Shown here piece after piece: positions 1 to 6,294 of a stretch of 7,484 nucleotides of DNA. Origin of the DNA: Flavobacteriales bacterium (GTDB lineage: Bacteria; Bacteroidota; Bacteroidia; Flavobacteriales_D; Crocinitomicaceae); the NCBI GenBank assembly GCA_947462695.1, contig CANHQC010000093.1, positions 1-7,484 of the forward strand, given 5' to 3'. How positions within the stretch are numbered: position 1 is the first letter of the stretch; every line of letters begins with the position of its first letter. The notes under the pieces were generated by a model. That model made no database searches. It saw only the letters and a list, made by a program, of their open reading frames with translations, and had not been told where the DNA came from. Position numbers and translations under genes: made by a program.

Positions 1-1
1 C

Positions 2-916
2 AAAATTGTTAAGGAAGATTTACCAGCTCCCCAAGAAATTTATCCAGGTGTTCCTCTATACTTATCAAACATCTTAAACAGGGCACTCGAAAAAAATCCA
101 GACAAAAGATTTCAAACCTGCGAGGAATTTTTGAATGCAATAGATTCTAAAACTATAATTCAAACATCAGAAAAAAAGAATGAGCCACCGGTTTTAAATC
201 CTAACAGTTCATCATCTAATGTAAATAAGCCTCCCAAAGAAATTTCAAAAATCGTTAAAGGTGTTTCCTTTTTGTTGGGCTTCATCATTCTTCTCATTAT
301 CGGACTTTTTGTGTTTAAAGATTCGGATGGAGATGGATTCATTGACAGGAATGATTTGTGCAAAAATGAGCGCGGTACATTGAAGGGGTGTAAGGACTCC
401 GATGGCGATGGAATCAAGGACTCAGAGGATTTTTGTATTCAAAAAGAGGGTGATAAAAATCACAAAGGATGTCCGGATACTGATGGGGATGGCGTATTTG
501 ATTACGATGATAATTGTCCAGATGAAAGTGGACTTTCAGAGGATGCTGGATGTCCGAAATTAGATAGCGACAACGATGGCGTTTTTGATGAGGATGACGA
601 TTGTCCTGAAGAACCAGGGGATAGCTACAATAATGGTTGTCCGGAAACAGGCGAGTTCATGTTCTGGTTTAATATGTCCAATGCCGCTTATTGGCCAGGA
701 AATATAACCGTTTATGTTTCAGGAATCGGATCTGGAGTCATTCATGAATATTTTGGCAGTGCTCCTGATTGTGGTGCTTATGGATGCTACTCACTTACAT
801 TGCCACCAGGTACATATTATTGGTCGGCACGCAGTTCAAATGGGGTAGATTGGGATGGAGGTGAGTTCACCGTAGATGCCTATGAATGCAATTGGCAATC
901 GTTATGGACGAATTAA
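2..916 (+). CDS. Transmembrane Ser/Thr protein kinase with thrombospondin type-3 repeat ectodomain (5'-truncated)
   Basis: The frame is open from the window edge, so the gene starts upstream and only 304 C-terminal residues are seen. Residues 1-48 match the end of a Hanks-type (PknB-like) kinase C-lobe: the helix reading ALEKNPDKRFQTCEEFL has the invariant Arg of subdomain XI. The catalytic HRD and DFG motifs would lie upstream and cannot be checked. A polar Ser/Asn/Pro-rich linker follows, then one membrane helix (about residues 87-105, GVSFLLGFIILLIIGLFVF). Beyond it are four Asp-rich repeats of the DSDGDG...D..C...GC kind, thrombospondin type-3 repeats that bind calcium in known proteins. 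The last 90 residues form a Cys/aromatic-rich domain I cannot name, ending CNWQSLWTN. By family topology the kinase is cytoplasmic and the repeats periplasmic. A TTG at 131 is in frame, but taking it as the start would cut off the kinase motif. The kinase call rests on about 48 residues; the helix and repeats are clear. Confidence 0.88.
   Translation, partial: KIVKEDLPAPQEIYPGVPLYLSNILNRALEKNPDKRFQTCEEFLNAIDSKTIIQTSEKKNEPPVLNPNSSSSNVNKPPKEISKIVKGVSFLLGFIILLIIGLFVFKDSDGDGFIDRNDLCKNERGTLKGCKDSDGDGIKDSEDFCIQKEGDKNHKGCPDTDGDGVFDYDDNCPDESGLSEDAGCPKLDSDNDGVFDEDDDCPEEPGDSYNNGCPETGEFMFWFNMSNAAYWPGNITVYVSGIGSGVIHEYFGSAPDCGAYGCYSLTLPPGTYYWSARSSNGVDWDGGEFTVDAYECNWQSLWTN
320..643 (+). repeat. Four thrombospondin type-3 repeats within the kinase gene
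   Basis: Four tandem units of about 24-29 residues start with DSDGDGFID, DSDGDGIKD, DTDGDGVFD and DSDNDGVFD. Each ends in a paired-cysteine pattern (C...GC). The spaced Asp/Asn/Gly side chains are the calcium ligands of this repeat family. The DNA is imperfectly repeated (gat-tcg-gat-gga-gat-gga and variants), so unit copy number could vary between strains. They begin directly after the membrane helix with almost no spacer. Confidence 0.9.
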
Positions 917-946
917 TTTATTGAAAAACTGTATGATAGTCTTCCT

Positions 947-960
947 CAAGTTATAACTTG
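947..960. promoter_or_regulatory. Perfect 14-bp palindrome (possible operator)
   Basis: CAAGTTATAACTTG is identical to its own reverse complement. It lies 31 bases after the kinase stop and 43 bases before the next start codon. As RNA it could form only a 5-bp stem with a TATA loop, and no U-tract follows directly, so it is a poor terminator. A dimeric regulator's binding site is more plausible. Its last three bases (TTG) could also serve as the -33 element of the candidate promoter. No second copy was noticed by eye in the window. Confidence 0.35.
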
Positions 961-989
961 TAGTAATTTTACATCCCATTATATATTTT
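958..989 (+). promoter_or_regulatory. Candidate Bacteroidota-type promoter for the five-gene run
   Basis: TTG at 958-960 is followed after 21 bases by TATATTTT at 982-989, which matches seven of eight positions of the Bacteroidota -7 consensus TAnnTTTG. The spacing is near that reported for the -33/-7 pair in this phylum. The -7 element ends 14 bases before the ATG at 1004, so the leader would be very short. Such AT-rich matches occur by chance, so this is tentative. The -33 TTG overlaps the palindrome at 947-960. Confidence 0.3.
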
Positions 990-1003
990 TAGAATAAAAC
1001 GAT

Positions 1004-1945
1004 ATGAAAAAAAATAGAATTTTGATTATTGCGCTATTATTGTTAGCACTGCTTGTAATGGTTTTATATTTCGTTTTTCGGGACACTACAGAACGAAAAA
1101 CGATTGAATTTAATTTCATAACTGATCATCCCTTAGCAAATGAGGGGGGAAAGATCCCTTCAGAAATGAGGGTGTTTTGCAGTGTATTTGATATTAAGGA
1201 ACAAAAGACAATTCTATTCCCGAGATTGTCATTTCAACGATTGGATTATGAATTAAGGGTGGACACACTACAATTTTCAAAACCTATAACTACGGAGCTT
1301 ACAAGGGAAGATGCAGACCTTATGTACACGAATGAAACCAGTACTATGTTGGCAAGCGTAATGATGTACAAGGTAAAATCGGAAAGTGAACCCAGAGATC
1401 ACATGGTATTTACAGAAAATTTTTGTCATTTCTATTTGGTGCCTTCATCAGATGGGCGAGTTGATGGTATTCGGTATTTCGACAATGCCATAAGTTTAAG
1501 AAATTATATTACCAGCAAATTGATTGAAGGTACTTTGTTCATGGCAGATCAAAAACAAAATGTTGTAAACATCATCTTACTTTCGGGTGAATCAGGGGTG
1601 ATTGAACCTAAGGGGCCAGATGGACCTGAGGGGCCAGAAGGTCCTGAAGTCCCAGAAGGTCCTGGTGCAAAAATCTTTGCAGCCAATCTAAAAGCATCTG
1701 GAAATACATTTAACTGGTCAAAGGATCTCAAGACAGCTAACAAATTGACAATTGTTTTTAAGAGTAAGGTTGATGGCAAAATTTTGATTAGCGAGGAAGT
1801 TACAGGCTTGACGTCTTATTATTTTTCCTATTCCAACTCAAATTACGAGGCATCTCCTATTGAAGTGAGGCTTGAGGCTGAGTGGGATGATGGATCAAAA
1901 ATGAAAGGTGGAAGTCTTGTTACAAGTGAATTGCAATGCCATTAA
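1004..1945 (+). CDS. Membrane-anchored protein with collagen-like Gly-Pro-X stretch, function unknown
   Basis: This 313-residue protein is not one I recognise. It opens with MKKNR and a hydrophobic helix (about residues 6-25). There is no lipobox Cys and no clear cleavage site, so I read it as a signal anchor with the rest in the periplasm. Residues 30-200 form a mixed alpha/beta region without a known motif. Residues 204-221 are six Gly-Pro-X-like triplets (GPDGPEGPEGPEVPEGPG), with one Gly replaced by Val. Residues 222-313 look beta-rich, ending near a Cys (ELQCH). The ATG is preceded by an A-rich stretch and no Shine-Dalgarno sequence, as is common in Bacteroidota. It is the first gene of the run that may start at the candidate promoter, and it lies 87 bases after the kinase gene. 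The membrane anchor and triplets are visible; any scaffold or partner-binding role is inference. Confidence 0.85.
   Translation: MKKNRILIIALLLLALLVMVLYFVFRDTTERKTIEFNFITDHPLANEGGKIPSEMRVFCSVFDIKEQKTILFPRLSFQRLDYELRVDTLQFSKPITTELTREDADLMYTNETSTMLASVMMYKVKSESEPRDHMVFTENFCHFYLVPSSDGRVDGIRYFDNAISLRNYITSKLIEGTLFMADQKQNVVNIILLSGESGVIEPKGPDGPEGPEGPEVPEGPGAKIFAANLKASGNTFNWSKDLKTANKLTIVFKSKVDGKILISEEVTGLTSYYFSYSNSNYEASPIEVRLEAEWDDGSKMKGGSLVTSELQCH
1613..1666 (+). repeat. Collagen-like Gly-Pro-X triplets in the membrane-anchored protein
   Basis: Six consecutive triplets are coded here, five starting with Gly: GPD, GPE, GPE, VPE in the position where GPE would be expected, with Pro kept in every second position. 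The order is GPD-GPE-GPE-GPE-VPE-GPG when read from the first Gly. The X residues are mainly acidic. The stretch is far shorter than bacterial collagens that form stable triple helices, so it may be just a rigid, extended linker between the two halves of the protein. Confidence 0.7.
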
Positions 1946-1956
1946 AAAATCGTTAC

Positions 1957-3126
1957 ATGAAGTTTTTTAAACTAATTTTTGTTTTTCTTTTTGCTTTGAA
2001 GATTCAAGCAAAAACAGCACCTGTCAATGTGTATATTGTTACGGATCGGTATGATATGTCAAAATCCGAATTGCAAAATCTGGCAACCACGGTACTGACT
2101 TCGAAAGAAATAAAGGTGTCAAAATTTGATGTGTTTCAGTCGTGCATGGATCAAAGATTCCCTGATTTATGGGTAATTAATAAGTCATCAGTAAATTATT
2201 ACCCGAGTAAGCTCGATTGCAATTATGAAGCATGTACCATGTTGTCCAATTTCATCAAAGATAAGAGCACTGAAAAGACAAAGTTGTTTTATGGAGAAGG
2301 TGAGTTTAAGTGCAATATTCAATCCTTCGGCATTGAAAGTGCTCCATTTGCATCTACGGCAAGTGGACTTCTCTCAAAAATTACAGATGAAATACAAATC
2401 AATAAGTCTTTGGGAAAAGAATTGACACTTGTTTTTTATATGCCGGCTTCTAAGGGTATTACTGCTCCGAGTGTGACATTTGATGTTGCGACTTTAGAAT
2501 TAAAAAAGGGCGAATCGGTTCAATTAAAACCATCCACCGTAGACAACTCCTTGAAGTATTCATGGCAACCAGCAACAGGTTTAAAGGATGTGAACACAGC
2601 AATTACTAACGCTCAGCCATTGGAAACTACAGATTACACACTTACTGCTGAGAATGCTTTAGGATGTAAATCTGCTCCTGCGACAGTTAAAGTTGTTGTC
2701 ACGAAAACATGTACAGACAATTACTCTAAATGTGAAATTTTGTATAATATTGACGACCACTTGTATCAAACGGTTATGGGGGATGCCTCTCGTTGGAAAA
2801 TGGCATCAACACAACCTGGATCTTTAAGGTATTATCTTGTGTGTAATCCCAATTGTGGTGAAGTATTTACTGTAACACTGCTAAATGCTTCAGGCGGCAC
2901 AGTTTGGGAAAGAGAGTATACACGAAAGCAAGTGGAGTCCGGTCAAAAATTACACAAAGACCACAAAGGAAAATTCATCTTCATTGTCGATTTAGAGAAT
3001 CTATCAAATTTTGAAACCCTCCCTTTTTATAAGTTTAGAATTGCTACAAAAGACGAGGACGGAAATGTTTACCCAACTTACACTTCTCCACCAACAAAGT
3101 TTGTGGATTGTGGTTTTGCTGAATAG
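1957..3126 (+). CDS. Secreted cysteine-rich protein with a central PKD/Ig-like domain, function unknown
   Basis: I chose ATG 1957 (389 residues) because it begins directly with a signal peptide, MKFFKLIFVFLFALKIQA, probably cut before KTAPV. An in-frame ATG at 1936 would add seven polar residues and overlap the previous gene by 10 bases; it cannot be excluded. Residues 19-170 are an unrecognised alpha/beta region with hydrophobic strands (VNVYIV, LTLVFYM). Residues 172-248 are a PKD/Ig-like domain: KKGESVQLKP, then YSWQPATGLKD, then TTDYTLTAENALGC, the pattern common in Bacteroidota surface proteins. Residues 250-389 are a further unknown, beta-looking domain with paired cysteines (TCTDNYSKCE, CNPNCGE). 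The mature protein has ten cysteines, an even number that fits disulphides in the periplasm or outside the cell. No C-terminal type IX sorting domain is evident. It lies 11 bases after the upstream gene and 2 before the next, so it is probably co-transcribed. Confidence 0.85.
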   Translation: MKFFKLIFVFLFALKIQAKTAPVNVYIVTDRYDMSKSELQNLATTVLTSKEIKVSKFDVFQSCMDQRFPDLWVINKSSVNYYPSKLDCNYEACTMLSNFIKDKSTEKTKLFYGEGEFKCNIQSFGIESAPFASTASGLLSKITDEIQINKSLGKELTLVFYMPASKGITAPSVTFDVATLELKKGESVQLKPSTVDNSLKYSWQPATGLKDVNTAITNAQPLETTDYTLTAENALGCKSAPATVKVVVTKTCTDNYSKCEILYNIDDHLYQTVMGDASRWKMASTQPGSLRYYLVCNPNCGEVFTVTLLNASGGTVWEREYTRKQVESGQKLHKDHKGKFIFIVDLENLSNFETLPFYKFRIATKDEDGNVYPTYTSPPTKFVDCGFAE

Positions 3127-3128
3127 TT

Positions 3129-3851
3129 ATGAAGACAATCTTATTTATTTTCACATTTTTTTGCTTTTGGGCCAATGCTCAAACAAGCAAAGTTAAAATT
3201 CTTCCCTTGACTGGAAAAGGATTTGCAATTGATTCACTGCCATCAAACGGAACTAAATTCTTGTCATCCGATTTTGAAAAAATGTTTTCTAAATCTGGTA
3301 AAGGTGTTTTGTTTTTCTACACTCAAGCTGATTCTATTGATCCTAAGCGCTTGGATTATGACAATCAAGTGCGAACCATTGCCAATGACTCACGATTTAA
3401 AAATGGTTTTGTGCGTGGAATTCCATGTGTAAGAACACTGAATGAATCGGACAATGTGCAATTTGAAAGTTTTATTGTGACTGATATTCAATGTGTTATT
3501 TACTGCAAAGATTCGGCGCTGATGCAAAAAACACTTCGGGACAATGATGTTTTTTATGTTGTGAAGGAGAAAATGCCAAAGGACTATTACTTAATAGACA
3601 TTGATAAAAATACAATCTGTGTAAAAGAAAAGCGAATTGAGTTTTTTGGAAAATTCATTCTTGAATTAATGGATCCAAAGTATTCAACACAAGAGCAATT
3701 GGAAATGATGCGTATGGAGATGAAACTAATGACTGAAGATTTAATTGCGAAACAGAAGAAAATTGAGTCATTGGAAAAAGCAAATAAGGAGCTGACCGAA
3801 AGATTACTGAAAATTGAGGAATTCATGAAAACGGTTAAGAAAAATAAATGA
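3129..3851 (+). CDS. Exported protein with C-terminal coiled coil, function unknown
   Basis: The 240-residue product starts with a clear signal peptide (MKTILFIFTFFCFWANA, cut before Q18). Residues 19-183 are an unrecognised domain that alternates hydrophobic strands (GVLFFYT, FESFIVTDIQCVIYC, DVFYVV, DYYLIDI, KNTICV). It has four cysteines after the signal peptide. Residues 186-237 are rich in Glu, Lys, Leu and Met with heptad-like spacing (for example KIESLEKANKELTERLLKI), which predicts a parallel coiled coil and so an oligomer. The start lies 2 bases after the previous stop, and its own stop overlaps the next start in an ATGA, so translation is probably coupled on both sides. It could be a periplasmic adaptor between inner- and outer-membrane parts. 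That is inference from topology and context only. Confidence 0.84.
   Translation: MKTILFIFTFFCFWANAQTSKVKILPLTGKGFAIDSLPSNGTKFLSSDFEKMFSKSGKGVLFFYTQADSIDPKRLDYDNQVRTIANDSRFKNGFVRGIPCVRTLNESDNVQFESFIVTDIQCVIYCKDSALMQKTLRDNDVFYVVKEKMPKDYYLIDIDKNTICVKEKRIEFFGKFILELMDPKYSTQEQLEMMRMEMKLMTEDLIAKQKKIESLEKANKELTERLLKIEEFMKTVKKNK
3848..3851 (+). other. ATGA start/stop overlap (translational coupling)
   Basis: The ATG of the barrel gene and the TGA of the coiled-coil gene share bases. This is a standard arrangement for re-initiating ribosomes and points to co-translation in a set ratio. No Shine-Dalgarno sequence is obvious; the upstream bases are A-rich (AAGAAAAATAA). Confidence 0.85.
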
Positions 3852-6268
3852 GAAATTTCTTCATAATTGCTTTTTGTTTTTTGCTCTTAGCACCTGTTGC
3901 CGTAGCTCAAGATTATGGTAATGGTAATTCCGATTGGATGCCAAAGGATTTAGATGTTAAAGTTTTTCGCAATGGGGACACTTTGTTTTATGCGAGAACT
4001 GCGGAACAATGGCAAAGCGCTTCAGAATCGTCAATTCCAGCATACTGCTATGTGAATGGAGATCCTAAAAAAGGGGTATTATACAATTGGGCTGCCGTAG
4101 ATGATGATCGTGGACTCGCCCCTTTCGGTTATCGATTGCCAGGAGTTGAAGATTTCGAAAAAATCAAGAATGACCCACTTAGATCTACAAATGGGAATTG
4201 GAAAAGTCAAGTTACACAAAAGAGTACTTTCAATTCATACGCTTGGGGATATCGTTCGTTCGAGGCTGGTGATTATTATTCTGAAGGTGATGCCGCCTAC
4301 TATTGGACAATGGATAAAGGAGTAACACTAAAGTCTAAGTGCATGGTGCTGTTAGAGGATGGATTGATACTTCAAGAAAATAGAAGAGAAGATGGTTTGT
4401 CAATAAGATGTATACGCAATTATGACGAAACTATTCCTCCTCAGCGTTTGACAATTTCAAAAAGATTGATTCGCCCCGGGGAACTTGTAACGATTGAGGC
4501 AATTGGTGGGCTATTAGGGGCAGATGCCAAATTGCTTTGGTTTGAAAATGTATGTGGTACAACCTCAGCAAATTCAATTGATCAAGGTAGAAAAGTGAGT
4601 TTTAGCCCCCGAAAAACTACAACGTATTATTTACAAACCCTCTACAATGGTACATCATTCGAATGCCTTTCCGTAGAGGTTGTTGTTGATGATGGAACAA
4701 TACTCCCCAACTCAATTGTAGGAAACAATAGTGCATGTGCGGGAGAAACGATTGAATTATCCATTGTAGGAGGTGAATTGGGAACAGGTGCGCAGTGGGT
4801 TTGGTATGAAAACTATGTGACCGGGGCTATGCCAATAGGTAGAGGAGCCACAATCAATCATTTGCCATCTAAAACAACAACATATTACTTAAGGTCTGAA
4901 ACAAATGACGGGAAAACTACAGAGTTTATAAAAAAGGTGGTTGAGGTAATTCAGACGCAAGGAAAACCATCAATTGAAATCAGCAGTAGGTCAATGTGTA
5001 GTGGTGAAACGGCAACATTGACGGCGAAAGGCCAGTTGAGTGAAGGATACACATGGGTTTGGGAAGTAGCAAGTAAAAAGGTCGGACAAGGTGCAACATT
5101 ATCACAAAGACTTTACGGAACAACTACATTTACACTGTATGCACAGAGTGCGACATGCGGTAGAAGTGAGTCTGTTTCCCAAGAGATAAAAGTGAATAAA
5201 CCGTCAGTATTGCCCACCTCCATTACAGAAACAAAGCAAACATTCAATAAAAGTGTTTTTACCTTAAACGGACAGACACTCGGTACAGATGCTGAATGGG
5301 TTTGGTACGCCCAAAAGAAAAATGGAAATCCAAGAAAAATTGGTACGGGAAGTCAACTGGAATACCGCATAAAAAAAACAACTGTATTAAGCGTAAAACC
5401 TCAATATGGAGAGTGCGACAATAGCTCATTGAGTGGAACAAAATACACAGCTTACCGTGCTACAGAAGTATTAGGTTGGAATCAAGATTATGATCGAACG
5501 TCTAAGATTTTACACCTAGGATTTGAATTGGGGCTTTCCAGTAATTACAATTCAGACTATTTATCACTAGACACCTCCAATTATTGGATTCCTTCTTATG
5601 GCTATGGTTTGAGATTAGGAACCCATTTTCATCCAATAATAAATGAATATTTTACTATTGGTGTTCGGGCTTCTTGGAACTACAATATTTTGAAAATGAC
5701 ACAACAAAATGCCTTGTATGATTTTTGGAATAAGCAGGATGCTAGTTATGATCAATACACCTATACTCAAAATTATGGTGCTGAATTCGCGTTAGGAATA
5801 GCCAAAAGGGGAGTGATAAAATTGTTGGCAGATTATAATATCCAATACGACCAAAGCTATGTTATGGTAACGGATCCAACTTCGTTGACAACTTATGGAA
5901 TTAATTATGCCACACGAATTGAATCATTCGGTGCTGGATTCCGTTTCGGAAGCTACGAAGGAAAGGATGATGTAATATCAAGTGTTAAGAAAGAGTATAG
6001 AGGTAATCATGTAGATTTACTTTACACGCTTTCTAGAATTTCAAACAATCGACTTTTTGATTTATCGCGCAATCAAAATGGCTTTGATTACAACAATATG
6101 AGTCAGTGGTTGGCAGGATTTCAAATGAGAATTTGGCGGCATGCAACTTCTAGGTTCAATATAGGGGTAACATTACCTGTCAATTCTTATAATCTTGATT
6201 TGAATATAGATTTCTCAAAAGCTTACTTCACATTTGGGTGGATGCTTTCTTTTGATTTTTTTAGGTAG
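3848..6268 (+). CDS. FISUMP domain, four Ig-like repeats and predicted outer-membrane beta-barrel, one polypeptide
   Basis: This 806-residue protein starts with a signal peptide (MRNFFIIAFCFLLLAPVAVA, cut before Q21). Residues 27-191 are a Fibrobacter succinogenes major paralogous (FISUMP) domain: WMPKDLDV, FRNGDTLF, GVLYNWAAVDDDRGLAP, DAAYYWT and LSIRCIR match its usual landmarks (WM..NL, LYNW.AV.D.RGLAP, YWW, SVRC). Residues 197-537 hold four Ig/PKD-like repeats of about 80-86 residues that share a WVWY/W core, a GxG turn and a TTTYYL-type edge strand. Residues 553-806 are rich in alternating aromatic strands (ILHLGFELGLSS, YGYGLRLGTHF, FTIGVRASWNYNI, SFGAGFRFGSY, FTFGWMLSFDFFR) and end in aromatics, as outer-membrane beta-barrels do. 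The likely topology is a barrel in the outer membrane with the Ig-FISUMP arm on one side, which side being unknown. The FISUMP function is not known. Neighbour 6295 carries a related FISUMP copy. Confidence 0.88.
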   Translation: MRNFFIIAFCFLLLAPVAVAQDYGNGNSDWMPKDLDVKVFRNGDTLFYARTAEQWQSASESSIPAYCYVNGDPKKGVLYNWAAVDDDRGLAPFGYRLPGVEDFEKIKNDPLRSTNGNWKSQVTQKSTFNSYAWGYRSFEAGDYYSEGDAAYYWTMDKGVTLKSKCMVLLEDGLILQENRREDGLSIRCIRNYDETIPPQRLTISKRLIRPGELVTIEAIGGLLGADAKLLWFENVCGTTSANSIDQGRKVSFSPRKTTTYYLQTLYNGTSFECLSVEVVVDDGTILPNSIVGNNSACAGETIELSIVGGELGTGAQWVWYENYVTGAMPIGRGATINHLPSKTTTYYLRSETNDGKTTEFIKKVVEVIQTQGKPSIEISSRSMCSGETATLTAKGQLSEGYTWVWEVASKKVGQGATLSQRLYGTTTFTLYAQSATCGRSESVSQEIKVNKPSVLPTSITETKQTFNKSVFTLNGQTLGTDAEWVWYAQKKNGNPRKIGTGSQLEYRIKKTTVLSVKPQYGECDNSSLSGTKYTAYRATEVLGWNQDYDRTSKILHLGFELGLSSNYNSDYLSLDTSNYWIPSYGYGLRLGTHFHPIINEYFTIGVRASWNYNILKMTQQNALYDFWNKQDASYDQYTYTQNYGAEFALGIAKRGVIKLLADYNIQYDQSYVMVTDPTSLTTYGINYATRIESFGAGFRFGSYEGKDDVISSVKKEYRGNHVDLLYTLSRISNNRLFDLSRNQNGFDYNNMSQWLAGFQMRIWRHATSRFNIGVTLPVNSYNLDLNIDFSKAYFTFGWMLSFDFFR
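4436..5458 (+). repeat. Four tandem Ig/PKD-like repeats in the barrel protein
   Basis: The units are at about 4436-4687, 4697-4951, 4958-5194 and 5201-5458. Aligned cores are KLLWFEN, QWVWYEN, TWVWEVA and EWVWYAQ. Each is followed by a short turn with Gly (DQGRKV, GRGATI, GQGATL, GTGSQL) and then a strand with TTTYYL, TTTYYL, TTTFTL or KTTVLSV. Units 2 and 3 begin with a Cys-x-Gly-Glu-Thr signature (ACAGET, MCSGET). Unit 1 lacks that Cys (RPGELV) and unit 4 has lost the motif altogether (FNKSVF), so the units have diverged. Divergence at the DNA level makes recent duplication unlikely. Confidence 0.8.
5504..6268 (+). other. Predicted outer-membrane beta-barrel domain (part of the FISUMP/Ig protein)
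   Basis: This segment codes about 254 residues with repeated short amphipathic strands, many ending in Tyr, Phe or Trp, and Gly/Asn/Asp-rich turns. The last strand is FTFGWMLSFDFFR. The length suits roughly 8-12 strands. It does not show the landmark sequences of PorP/SprF or of TonB-dependent receptors (no plug, no TonB box seen). The call rests on pattern only, without structure prediction. Confidence 0.6.
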
Positions 6269-6294
6269 TAAATTCTTGCTTTAAGTCAACTTTC

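Noticed and set aside
160..417. Minus-strand open frame opposite the kinase linker and first TSP3 repeats; similar ones at 1549-1779, 3587-3826 and 5259-5441.
   Set aside because: Each lies fully inside a convincing plus-strand gene. The one at 1549-1779 has apparent Gly-Ser-Pro repeats only because it is the reverse of the Gly-Pro-X codons.
947..970. Intrinsic terminator after the kinase gene.
   Set aside because: The palindrome gives only a 5-bp AT-rich stem with a TATA loop, and the following bases (TAGTAATTTT) are not a proper T-tract.
1957..2120. Possible von Willebrand A metal site (DMSKS) near the N-terminus of the secreted Cys-rich protein.
   Set aside because: The D-x-S-x-S pattern is present but lies several residues after the hydrophobic strand instead of right at its end, and the later Thr and Asp of the site could not be placed. 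A chance match is likely.
2225..2425. Short plus-strand frames in other phases (2225-2425, 3011-3196, 3223-3432, 4101-4325).
   Set aside because: All overlap larger genes with recognised signal peptides or domains and have no start context or motif of their own.
1957..3126. Type IX secretion C-terminal sorting domain on the secreted proteins.
   Set aside because: None of the C-termini shows the usual Pro-N-P...G-(x)-Y...K-(I/V) sorting pattern; the Ig-like proteins end in other domains.
5504..6268. PorP/SprF-type or TonB-dependent receptor barrel.
   Set aside because: No plug domain, TonB box or family landmark sequence is visible; only generic barrel-like strand patterns are seen.
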